Assembly: GCF_001808185.1 (NCBI RefSeq)
Contig: NZ_CP017668.1
Location: forward strand, 2,170,001-2,234,000
DNA from: Jeongeupia sp. USM3
Lineage (GTDB): Bacteria; Pseudomonadota; Gammaproteobacteria; Burkholderiales; Chitinibacteraceae
Direction: 5' to 3'
DNA: 64,000 nucleotides
In this document: positions 17,971 to 28,054 of the stretch, in pieces
How positions within the stretch are numbered: the stretch's first letter is position 1
How the letters are laid out: the number at the start of each line of letters is the position of its first letter
Notes under the pieces: generated by a model
What the model saw: only the letters and a program-made list of their open reading frames with translations
Told to the model about the DNA's origin: nothing
Databases searched by the model: none
Translations under genes and position numbers: made by a program

Positions 17971-18968
17971 ACACCGCCCGCTGGCTGTTGCTGCTCACCC
18001 TGGCATGGACACTGGTGCTGGTAATGCTCGGCGCCTGGGTCAGGCTGCACGACGCCGGCCTCGGCTGCCCGGACTGGCCCGGTTGCTACGGCCGGATCAC
18101 GCCGCCCGAAGCGGCGCACGAGATCGCCCATGCCGAAAGCCGTTTCGGCGGCGACGTCGACCCCGGCAAGGGCTGGAAGGAAATGATCCACCGCTACGCC
18201 GTCGGCGGCTACGGCCTGCTGATGCTGGCGACCTGTGCCGTGCTGTGGCGCCAGCGCGCGCGCCATGCCTTGCCGGCGGCCCTGATCATCGCCCCGCTGG
18301 CCGTGCTGGTCTTCCAGGCGCTGCTCGGCATGTGGACGGTGACGCTGAAGCTGATGCCCGCCGTCGTCACCGCCCACCTGCTCGGCGGCATGGCCCTGAT
18401 CGCGCTGCTGACCGCGCTGGCCGCACGCGGCATGCCTGCGCTCACGCCCACGGACGGCCTGCGCCGGCTGGCCATGCTGGCGCTGGTGCTTTGCGTCGTC
18501 CAGATCGCGCTCGGCGGCTGGGTATCGACCAACTACGCCGGGCTCGCCTGCAACGGCTTCCCCGCGTGCCAGGGCAGCCTTGCACCGCCTTCCGGCCTTG
18601 CCGAGGCACTGCGGCCGGACCGCGCGCTCGGGCTGAGCGCCGACGGCACACCGCTGACGCTGTCCCATCTCGCCGCGATCCACTGGCTGCACCGGCTCGG
18701 CGCGCTGCTGCTGACCGTCGCCGTCACCTGGACGGCGTGGCAAAGCTGGCGGGTCAGCCGGATGCACGCCGCCTTGCTGCTGCTGGTATTGCTTGGCCAG
18801 CTCGCACTCGGCGTCGCCAACGTCGTGCTGGCCCTGCCGCTGCCGCTGGCCGTCGCCCACAACGGCGGTGCCGCACTGCTGCTGATCGCCCTCACCACCC
18901 TCGTCGTCCGCTGCCGTCAGGAGGCCCGTCATGCTGAGCCGCTCGCTCATCTTTCCATCGTTCGCTGA
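17958..18968 (+). CDS. ctaA: Heme A synthase (COX15/CtaA family)
   Basis: A 336-residue membrane protein with about eight helices that oxidises the C8 methyl of heme O to give heme A. The first helix ends in GAWVRLHDAGLGCPDWPGCYGR, diagnostic of the family, and is followed by HRYAVGGYG. The second half repeats the pattern with GGWVSTNYAGLACNGFPACQG and IHWLHRLGALLL, which hold the His ligands. GGGGAGG at 17944-17950 precedes ATG 17958. The last 38 bases overlap ctaB. Confidence 0.94.
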   Translation: MARLNTARWLLLLTLAWTLVLVMLGAWVRLHDAGLGCPDWPGCYGRITPPEAAHEIAHAESRFGGDVDPGKGWKEMIHRYAVGGYGLLMLATCAVLWRQRARHALPAALIIAPLAVLVFQALLGMWTVTLKLMPAVVTAHLLGGMALIALLTALAARGMPALTPTDGLRRLAMLALVLCVVQIALGGWVSTNYAGLACNGFPACQGSLAPPSGLAEALRPDRALGLSADGTPLTLSHLAAIHWLHRLGALLLTVAVTWTAWQSWRVSRMHAALLLLVLLGQLALGVANVVLALPLPLAVAHNGGAALLLIALTTLVVRCRQEARHAEPLAHLSIVR

Positions 18969-19833
18969 TTTCTGGCAGCTCGGCAAACCGCGCGTCGTCG
19001 CACTGATCGTCTTCTGCGCGGCGGTCGGCTGCCTGCTCGCCGCCCCGGCTGCGGCCGACTGGCCCCGGCTGCTGCTGGCACTGTCCGGGATCGGCTTCGT
19101 CGCGATGGGCGCCGCCGCCGCCAACTGCCTGTTCGAACGCGATCGCGACGCGGTCATGCGTCGCACCGCGGCCAGGCCGCTGGTGCGCGGCCGTATCGGC
19201 CACGTCGAAGCGGCCGGCTATGCGGTCGCACTGACCGTCGCCGGGCTCTGGCTGCTGCTGCTGTTCGCCAACGCCCTGACCACCGCGCTGACGCTGGCGA
19301 CGTTCTTCGGCTACGCCGTCGTCTATACCCGCTGGCTCAAGCCGGCAACGCCGCAGAACATCGTCATCGGCGGCGCCGCAGGCGCCATGCCACCGGTACT
19401 GGGCTGGGCCGCGGTCAGCGGCACGATTCCGGCCGAGGCCGCCGTGCTGTTCCTGATCATCTACACCTGGACGCCACCGCACTTCTGGGCGCTGGCGCTG
19501 TACCGGCGCGACGACTATGCACGCGCCGGCCTGCCGATGCTGCCGGTCACCCACGGTCCGGCGTTCACCCGGCTGGCGATCCTGCTGTATGCGCTGATGC
19601 TCGCCGCGGTCGCGCTGCTGCCGTTCGCGATCCGGCTCTCCGGCTGGTTCTACCTCGCCGCCGCGCTCTGGCTCAATGCCAGCTTCATTCGTCGCACCTG
19701 GCGGCTTTACCGCAGCGACGAGGCGGAAAGCGACGCGCAGGCGCGCGGCCTGTTCCGCTTCTCGATCGCCTACCTGAGCTGGCTGTTCGGTGCGCTGCTC
19801 GCCGACCGTTTGCTGCAGTGGCTGACGGCATGA
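18931..19833 (+). CDS. ctaB: Protoheme IX farnesyltransferase (heme O synthase)
   Basis: A 300-residue UbiA-family prenyltransferase with about nine helices that attaches a farnesyl group to heme B, producing heme O for CtaA. The first Asp-rich motif is in NCLFERDRDAVMRRTAARPL near residue 70; the second lies in LYRRDDYARAGLPMLPV near residue 190. GKPRVVALIVF near the start is typical. AGGAGG lies just before ATG 18931, inside ctaA. This is the last gene of the cox operon; a SCO1/SenC gene, common at this place, is absent. Confidence 0.95.
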   Translation: MLSRSLIFPSFADFWQLGKPRVVALIVFCAAVGCLLAAPAAADWPRLLLALSGIGFVAMGAAAANCLFERDRDAVMRRTAARPLVRGRIGHVEAAGYAVALTVAGLWLLLLFANALTTALTLATFFGYAVVYTRWLKPATPQNIVIGGAAGAMPPVLGWAAVSGTIPAEAAVLFLIIYTWTPPHFWALALYRRDDYARAGLPMLPVTHGPAFTRLAILLYALMLAAVALLPFAIRLSGWFYLAAALWLNASFIRRTWRLYRSDEAESDAQARGLFRFSIAYLSWLFGALLADRLLQWLTA

Positions 19834-19836
19834 AAA

Positions 19837-19856
19837 AAGCGCCCGGTCGGGCGCTT
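19837..19856 (-). terminator. Intrinsic terminator of uppP, possibly shared with ctaB
   Basis: A 9-bp GC stem (AAGCGCCCG with its complement) lies between the convergent ctaB and uppP stops. On the minus strand it is followed by six T, so it works best for uppP. It starts directly after the ctaB stop. Confidence 0.8.
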
Positions 19857-19870
19857 GTCACGGCAGCTGG

Positions 19871-20695
19871 TCAGATCGACCAGTCGACGACGCCGGTATA
19901 CCACGTCAGCAGCACCAGCAGGCCGAAGGCGATCCGGTACCACGCGAACGGAATGAAGGTGTGCGACGAGATGAAGCGCAGCAGCGCCCGCACCGCGATG
20001 AACGCAAACACGAACGACGCAGCGAAGCCGACGGCAAACACGCCGAAGTCGGCCGTATCCAGCGCATGGCGGAACTTGAGCAGGCTGTAGATCGACGCCG
20101 CACCGAGCGTCGGAATGCCGAGGAAGAACGAGAACTCGGTCGCCGCCTTGCGCGACAGGCCGAGAAACAGCCCGCCGATGATCGTCGCGCCCGACCGGCT
20201 GGTTCCCGGAATCAGCGCAAAACACTGCGCCAGCCCGACCATCAGCGCGTCTTTCAGGCTGAGGTCGTCCACCGTCTGCACCCGCACCGTGTGCTGGCGT
20301 TTTTCGGCCCACAGGATGATCAGCCCGCCGACGATGAAGGCCGTCGCGACCGGGATCGGCGCGAACAGGTAATCCTTGATCTTGCTGTTGAGCAGCAGCC
20401 CGATGATCGCGGCCGGAATGAAACCGATCACCACCGCGAGCAGCAGGTTGCGCGCCGAGCCGGGGCGCACCGCCCCGGTGAGCGTCTCGCCGATCTTGGC
20501 CCGGTATTCCCACACCACGGCCAGCATCGCACCCAGCTGGATGAAGATGTCGTAGACATCGCTCTTGGCCTTGGGCAGAAAGTTCAGCAGGTCGCCGGTC
20601 AGGATCAGGTGGCCGGTACTCGAGATCGGCAGGAACTCGGTGATCCCTTCGACGGCGCCCATGATCAGCGATTTGAGCAGCAGAACGATATCCAT
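19871..20695 (-). CDS. uppP: Undecaprenyl-diphosphatase (BacA/UppP)
   Basis: A 274-residue multi-pass membrane phosphatase that recycles undecaprenyl pyrophosphate to the monophosphate carrier for peptidoglycan and other envelope polymers. Signatures are the N-terminal EGITEFLPISSTGHL near residue 17 and the second motif PGTSRSGATIIGG near residue 170. The frame extends upstream to 20728, but the start at ATG 20695 (MDIVLLLKSL) gives the normal N-terminus. A consensus -10 lies about 42 bases upstream. The carrier it regenerates is also used by many surface-polysaccharide systems. Confidence 0.95.
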   Translation of the reverse strand: MDIVLLLKSLIMGAVEGITEFLPISSTGHLILTGDLLNFLPKAKSDVYDIFIQLGAMLAVVWEYRAKIGETLTGAVRPGSARNLLLAVVIGFIPAAIIGLLLNSKIKDYLFAPIPVATAFIVGGLIILWAEKRQHTVRVQTVDDLSLKDALMVGLAQCFALIPGTSRSGATIIGGLFLGLSRKAATEFSFFLGIPTLGAASIYSLLKFRHALDTADFGVFAVGFAASFVFAFIAVRALLRFISSHTFIPFAWYRIAFGLLVLLTWYTGVVDWSI

Positions 20696-20736
20696 ACGGT
20701 GGCAATGCCCTTGTGTGCAGGTCGACAAGAGCGCGC

Positions 20737-20742
20737 ATTATA
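20737..20742 (-). promoter_or_regulatory. Perfect -10 hexamer upstream of uppP
   Basis: TATAAT on the minus strand, about 42 bases before the uppP start. No good -35 sits at 16-18 bases, so either the promoter is activator-assisted or the hexamer is chance. Confidence 0.4.
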
Positions 20743-20820
20743 GCGGCCGCTGCTTTAACGTGGCGTGAACGACACACCACCCATCGGGGTGGGAAAAATT
20801 TTTACAGACGGCCCGGGAAC

Positions 20821-20933
20821 TTGCCGCCGTCATCGCACTCAGACTTCCTATGCGATGGACGTCTAGCGACGACGCGCATTTTGCTCATCTCCTCCCTGAT
20901 ATCGGGCGCCGCGACCAAGGCGCCCGTTTTTTT
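20821..20933 (+). ncRNA. Candidate small RNA with anti-Shine-Dalgarno motif
   Basis: A plus-strand intrinsic terminator at 20904-20933 has no plus-strand gene upstream, because uppP starts at 20695 on the other strand. Between them lies a hairpin (CATCGCA at 20831-20837 with TGCGATG at 20851-20857), then an unpaired stretch with CTCCTCCC at 20889-20896, then the terminator. Hairpin, pyrimidine-rich anti-SD linker and terminal hairpin with U-tail is the layout of many trans-acting sRNAs. No convincing promoter was found, so the 5' end is arbitrary. Confidence 0.45.
20904..20933 (+). terminator. Orphan plus-strand intrinsic terminator
   Basis: GGGCGCC (20904-20910) pairs with GGCGCCC (20919-20925) over an 8-base loop, followed by G and seven T. 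The T-run exists only on the plus strand, so it cannot serve the convergent dciA gene on the minus strand. Confidence 0.8.
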
Positions 20934-20985
20934 GCCCGCGATTCCCGGCAGGCATGCCGCCGGCGAGCGGAGACGGACGGCGCCG

Positions 20986-21438
20986 TCAGCGTCCCTGCCG
21001 CCGGTGCTGGTGCGCCACCAGCGCCGTCACCGCATCCTTGAGCGGCCCAGCCTCGAGCGATTCGGCCAGTTGCTCGAAGGCCGAACAAGCGGTGTCGGAC
21101 AAGCGCAAGTCCTTGTTGATTCTGGATTTTTCCTGCTGCAGTGCCACTTGCACCCGTGGGCGGATTGCGCTAGCGTGCCATCCCGCCACGCTCAGCGCGT
21201 CACGCAGCTGCGGCGCCGCCACCCGCAGGCGCGCAGCGGCCGCGGACGAGCGGACCCCGACAAGCAGGGTTTCACCGGGTCCCCACGCAACCGAGACGCA
21301 CGACGACGCCAGCTCGGGCGGCACATTGCGCCTGACCGCGTCGAGCAGGTGGTTGAGTTCGCTGACCCGCGCCGAGAGCCGCAGCAGCTCGCGGTCGCTG
21401 CCGATGAAGCCAGCATGGCCGAACAAGGACATGGACAT
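20986..21438 (-). CDS. dciA: DciA family protein (DUF721)
   Basis: A 150-residue protein of the DUF721/DciA family. DciA is the ancestral loader of the replicative helicase DnaB in bacteria that lack DnaC/DnaI. The central KH-like part is visible as PPELASSCVSVAWGPGETLLVGVRSSAAAARLRVAAPQL, and the C-terminal tail is helical and basic. It is divergent from an M23 peptidase gene and secA, the arrangement found across betaproteobacteria, which supports the call despite low sequence conservation. MSMSL at 21438 or 21432 may start the protein. Confidence 0.8.
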   Translation of the reverse strand: MSMSLFGHAGFIGSDRELLRLSARVSELNHLLDAVRRNVPPELASSCVSVAWGPGETLLVGVRSSAAAARLRVAAPQLRDALSVAGWHASAIRPRVQVALQQEKSRINKDLRLSDTACSAFEQLAESLEAGPLKDAVTALVAHQHRRQGR

Positions 21439-21459
21439 TCCGGATTAACAAGGGGACAC

Positions 21460-22344
21460 ATGAATATTATTCTGGTTTCCAGCCGCTTCGCGAGGGCGAT
21501 TTCACTCGGACCGACGGCACTGGCGACGGTATTGCTCGCGGTGCTGGTGCTGGGCCTGGCCGGCGGCGCCGGAATCGCCTCGCTCGCCGGCGGCCAGCAC
21601 AGCGAGCCGCGCTGGCCGCTGGCCAAGCCGGTTCGGCCCGACGTCGACGCGCTGGCGGTCAGGCTGGGCGAGTTGCAGGCCAAGCTGACCCGGCTCGACG
21701 GCCTCGCCAAGCAGCTCGGCAGCCGGACCGGCATCGACGTCGCCCCCTTCCTGTCGGACAAGCCGGCGCCGCGCGGCGGCCTCGCTCGGCCGGGCGCCGC
21801 GCTCGACGCCGGCGAGCTCACCTGGCTGCTCGGCGACAGCGATACCCGCGCCGACGCCTACCTCGACCAGTTCTCGCTCGCGCAACTGCGGCTGGCCGCG
21901 CCGCTGGGCGACAATCTGCCGACGCGCGCGCCGATGCACAGCGGCCTGCAGTCGTCGAGCTTCGGCTGGCGGCTCGATCCGTTCAACGGCAGGCAGACTT
22001 TCCACGAAGGCATCGACTTCGTCGGCCCGATCGGCACGCCCATCCGGGCGGCGGCGGCCGGCACGGTCCGCTATGCGGCCGCCCACCCCCAGTATGGTAA
22101 TATGGTCGAGCTTGATCACGGCTACGACCTGTCCAGTCGCTACGCGCATGCAAGCCGACTGCTGGTGAAGCCCGGCGAACAGGTTTCGGCCGGGCAGACG
22201 ATCGCCCTCCTGGGCAGCACCGGCCGTTCCACCGGTCCCCATCTGCACTTCGAGATCCGCTACAAGCAGATCGCGCAGAATCCCTTGCGTTTTGTCAGCA
22301 ATGCGCAAGATGCAATCGCAAGTAGTACCGTATCGAGCGACTAG
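21460..22344 (+). CDS. M23 family metallopeptidase (LytM-type), membrane anchored
   Basis: A 294-residue protein with an N-terminal membrane helix (about 15-42), a short coiled-coil-like linker (about 65-85) and a C-terminal M23 domain. Zinc ligands are visible in FHEGIDFVG (His and Asp near residue 186-190) and in PHLHFEIRYK near the end, with GNMVELDHG and YAHASRLLVKPGEQV between. The ligands look intact, so it is probably an active peptidoglycan endopeptidase rather than an EnvC/NlpD-like activator. AGGGGAC precedes ATG 21460. Position upstream of secA is conserved in betaproteobacteria. Confidence 0.9.
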   Translation: MNIILVSSRFARAISLGPTALATVLLAVLVLGLAGGAGIASLAGGQHSEPRWPLAKPVRPDVDALAVRLGELQAKLTRLDGLAKQLGSRTGIDVAPFLSDKPAPRGGLARPGAALDAGELTWLLGDSDTRADAYLDQFSLAQLRLAAPLGDNLPTRAPMHSGLQSSSFGWRLDPFNGRQTFHEGIDFVGPIGTPIRAAAAGTVRYAAAHPQYGNMVELDHGYDLSSRYAHASRLLVKPGEQVSAGQTIALLGSTGRSTGPHLHFEIRYKQIAQNPLRFVSNAQDAIASSTVSSD

Positions 22345-22493
22345 GGATGGATAAACTGCGACATCGTCCCCACAATTGGGCGATGCCTTGAACGACGCCG
22401 ACGGCGGATGGGGTAACCTGTCCGCCGTTCTCGTAATGAAATCACGCCCGCGTGCGCCGCAAGGCTCGCAGCGGGTCAGCTGGTAGCAGGAAA

Positions 22494-25235
<2,742 letters not shown>

Positions 25236-25253
25236 TGCCGTCTGCCTGCCGGC

Positions 25254-25283
25254 TTGACGCTGGCGGGCGGGCTTGGCTAATCT
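25254..25283 (+). promoter_or_regulatory. Probable promoter of tRNA-Ala
   Basis: TTGACG (25254-25259) and TAATCT (25278-25283) with an 18-base spacer, ending about 10 bases before the tRNA. It lies in the short gap after secA, so the tRNA can be made independently. Confidence 0.55.
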
Positions 25284-25293
25284 AGCCAGTGTC

Positions 25294-25369
<76 letters not shown>

Positions 25370-25372
25370 GTT

Positions 25373-25405
25373 AAAAAAAACCAACCCTCGCGGTTGGTTT
25401 TTTTT
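25373..25405. terminator. Bidirectional intrinsic terminator after tRNA-Ala
   Basis: A perfect 14-bp stem of eight A plus CCAACC (25373-25386) and its complement (25392-25405) around a 5-base loop. It serves the tRNA from the left and the LysR gene from the right. Confidence 0.88.
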
Positions 25406-25422
25406 CGCCCGTACGCAGTCCC

Positions 25423-26331
25423 CTAACGCGCCTCGCCGAGCGCCTCGAAACGGGCGGCGAGGTAGGCGATCAGCGCCCGCACCGCGGGCAGCTGCCCGCG
25501 GCGGGACGGAAACACCGCGTGGATGATTTCCCGCCGTGGCGCCCATGCCGGCAGCAGCGCCTGCAGCGTACCGTCGGCCAGCTGGTCGACGACCATCATC
25601 TCCGGCAGCTGAACCACGCCGACGCCGGCGACGGCCGCCGTGCGCAGCGCGATCATGTCGCCGGTGACGAAGCGCGGGCGATGGTTCAGGACGAGCTGCG
25701 CACCGTCCGGACCGAACAACCGCCATGCGTGCTGCTGCGGCGGCAGGCCGAGTGCGAGGCTCGGCCAGTCGGCCAGTTCGGCCGGCGCGCGCGGGACACC
25801 GAAACGGTCGATCAGTACCGGACTGGCGACCAGGCACTGGCGGCGCTCGGCCAGCACCCGCATCACCAGTTCGCTGTCCTCGAGTGGCGGCGGCCGGACC
25901 CGGATCGCGATGTCGATCGCCTCGCCGACCGGGTCGACACGCCGGTTGGTCGCCTCCAGGTGCAGCGTCACCTGCGGGTTCCCGGCCATGAAGTCGGCGA
26001 GCATGCAGCCGACATACGCCTGCAGCAGCGCCACCGGGCAGGTGATGCGGACGACGCCGCGCGGCTCGGCCCGGTTGACGTCGATCGCCGCCTGCGCCGC
26101 CTCGGCCTCGACCAGCATCGCCTTGCAGTGCTCGTAGTAGGTCTGGCCGATGTCGGTGACCGAGAAATGCCGGGTCGAGCGCTGGATCAGCCGCACGCCG
26201 AGCCGGCCTTCCAGCTCGGCGACACGGCGGCTGAGCCGGGATTTCGGCATGCCGAGCGCCCGGCCGGCCGGCGCGAAGCCGCCGTGCTCGACCACCTGCA
26301 CGTAGTAATACAGGTCGTTCAGATCGTGCAT
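25423..26331 (-). CDS. LysR-family transcriptional regulator
   Basis: A 302-residue LTTR with the N-terminal winged helix-turn-helix (about residues 1-60; FAPAGRALGMPKSRLSRRVAELEGRLGVRLIQRSTR) and a periplasmic-binding-protein-like effector domain (about 90-300). It resembles the AaeR/DsdC-like subgroup with QTYYEHCKAML. The start is placed at 26331 (MHDLNDLYYYVQVVEHGGF), the usual LTTR N-terminus, although the frame is open to 26370. It is divergent from a pirin gene 120 bases away and very likely regulates the pirin-hydrolase pair. Confidence 0.93.
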   Translation of the reverse strand: MHDLNDLYYYVQVVEHGGFAPAGRALGMPKSRLSRRVAELEGRLGVRLIQRSTRHFSVTDIGQTYYEHCKAMLVEAEAAQAAIDVNRAEPRGVVRITCPVALLQAYVGCMLADFMAGNPQVTLHLEATNRRVDPVGEAIDIAIRVRPPPLEDSELVMRVLAERRQCLVASPVLIDRFGVPRAPAELADWPSLALGLPPQQHAWRLFGPDGAQLVLNHRPRFVTGDMIALRTAAVAGVGVVQLPEMMVVDQLADGTLQALLPAWAPRREIIHAVFPSRRGQLPAVRALIAYLAARFEALGEAR

Positions 26332-26451
26332 GCTCGCCACTTCATCGTTCCATAAACAGGACACTGACACCCGAAATTACAGTCTACCGGGCATGTCGTC
26401 CCGATTCCATACTCTCCCCATCGACGACACGCTCGTCACAAGGAGACGACC

Positions 26452-27318
26452 ATGAAACGGATACTCGGTGTGTACAGCGCCCCGCGCGGCCATTGGGTCG
26501 GCGACGGCTTTCCGGTGCGCTCGCTGTTCTCGTACCAGAGCCACGGCGCGTCGCTCAGCCCCTTCCTGCTGCTCGACTACGCCGGTCCGGCCGACTTCCC
26601 GCCCGGCACCCGGCCGCGCGGCGTCGGCCAGCACCCGCACCGCGGCTTCGAGACGGTCACCATCGTCTACAAGGGCGAGGTGGCCCACCGCGATTCGACC
26701 GGCCAGGGCGGCGTGATCGGCCCCGGCGACGTGCAGTGGATGACCGCCGGGTCCGGCATCCTGCACGAGGAGTTCCACTCCGAGGCATTCACCCGCAGCG
26801 GCGGCGCGCTCGAGATGGTCCAGCTATGGGTCAACCTGCCCGCCCGCGACAAGCTGACCGCACCGGGCTATCAGGCGATCACCGACGCCAGCATTCCGGC
26901 CGTCACGCTGCCGGACGACGCCGGCCGGGTCCGCGTGATCGCCGGTGAATTCGCCGGCCGCAAGGGCCCGGCGCGGACGTTCACGCCGATGCATGTCTGG
27001 GACGTGCGGCTGCAACAGGGCAGGCACGCCGAACTCGACGTGCCCGAAGGCTGGCATACCGCGCTGGTCGTCCTGCACGGCACCGTTCAGCTCAACGGCG
27101 ACACCGTGCTGCGCGATGCGCAGATGGCACAACTCGACCCGGCCGGCCGCAGTCTCACCATCGAAGCCAACAGCGACGCGACGCTGCTGCTGCTCAGCGG
27201 CGAAGCGATCGACGAGCCGATCGTCGGCCACGGCCCGTTCGTGATGAACAGCGATGCCGAAATCGCCAAGGCCATCGCCGACTTCAACAGCGGCCGCTTC
27301 GGCCAGATGCACCGCTAA
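26452..27318 (+). CDS. Pirin family protein
   Basis: A 288-residue bicupin. The N-terminal cupin shows HPHRGFETVTIVYKGEVAHRDSTGQGG and WMTAGSGILHEEFHSE, the metal-binding and signature region of pirins; the C-terminal Pirin_C domain lies at about 170-280. Bacterial pirins of this type can oxidise quercetin or modulate enzyme complexes, but the true substrate is usually unknown. AAGGAG precedes the ATG. Together with the divergent LysR regulator and the following isochorismatase-like gene it forms a widespread three-gene set. Confidence 0.92.
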   Translation: MKRILGVYSAPRGHWVGDGFPVRSLFSYQSHGASLSPFLLLDYAGPADFPPGTRPRGVGQHPHRGFETVTIVYKGEVAHRDSTGQGGVIGPGDVQWMTAGSGILHEEFHSEAFTRSGGALEMVQLWVNLPARDKLTAPGYQAITDASIPAVTLPDDAGRVRVIAGEFAGRKGPARTFTPMHVWDVRLQQGRHAELDVPEGWHTALVVLHGTVQLNGDTVLRDAQMAQLDPAGRSLTIEANSDATLLLLSGEAIDEPIVGHGPFVMNSDAEIAKAIADFNSGRFGQMHR

Positions 27319-27376
27319 CCCCGCCGGCCACCGGCCGGCGGTTCCGCCCGACAAGGGCCACCACCAGGAGCACACC

Positions 27377-28054
27377 ATGAGCACACCAGCCAACTTCAAC
27401 GGCCAGAAGCCCGTCATCAACCCGGCCGACGCCGTCATGCTGCTGATCGACCACCAGAGCGGCCTGTTCCAGACGGTCAAGGACATGCCGATGCCGGAAC
27501 TGCGCGCCAACGTCACCACGCTGGCCAAGGTCGCCACGCTGGCGAAGATGCCGGTGATCACCACCGCATCGGTGCCGCAGGGTCCGAACGGCCCGCTGAT
27601 TCCCGAGGTCCACCAGTTCGCGCCGCACGCGCAGTACGTCGCGCGCAAGGGCGAGATCAACGCCTGGGACAATCCGGAGTTCGTCGCCGCGGTGAAGGCG
27701 ACCGGCAAAAAACAGCTGATCATCGCCGGCACGATCACCAGCGTCTGCATGGCCTTCCCGAGCATCGCCGCGGTGCACGAGGGCTACCAGGTCTTTGCCG
27801 TCATCGACGCATCGGGCACGTATTCGAAGATGGCGCAGGAAATCACGCTGGCGCGCATCGTCCAGGCCGGCGTCGTGCCGCTGGACACCGCGGCGGTCTG
27901 CTCCGAAATCCAGCAGACGTGGAACCGCGCCGACGCGCCCGACTGGGCCGCGGCGTACAGCGTGGTGTTCCCGCCCTACGCGCTGCTGATCGAGAGCTAC
28001 CGGAAGGCACAGGACGTCGTCACGAACCACGAGGTGCTCGATTCGCAGCGCTGA
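27377..28054 (+). CDS. Isochorismatase-family cysteine hydrolase (YcaC-like)
   Basis: A 225-residue hydrolase with the isochorismatase fold. The catalytic triad can be seen as Asp in MLLIDHQSGLF near residue 29, Lys in VARKGEINAWDNPEF near 93, and the nucleophile Cys in GTITSVCMAFPS near 121, preceded by the cis-peptide region. This matches the E. coli YcaC subgroup, whose substrate is unknown. CAGGAG precedes ATG 27377. The gene follows pirin by 58 bases and its stop TGA abuts the stop of the convergent BcsB-like gene (TGATCA), with no room for a terminator. Confidence 0.9.
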   Translation: MSTPANFNGQKPVINPADAVMLLIDHQSGLFQTVKDMPMPELRANVTTLAKVATLAKMPVITTASVPQGPNGPLIPEVHQFAPHAQYVARKGEINAWDNPEFVAAVKATGKKQLIIAGTITSVCMAFPSIAAVHEGYQVFAVIDASGTYSKMAQEITLARIVQAGVVPLDTAAVCSEIQQTWNRADAPDWAAAYSVVFPPYALLIESYRKAQDVVTNHEVLDSQR

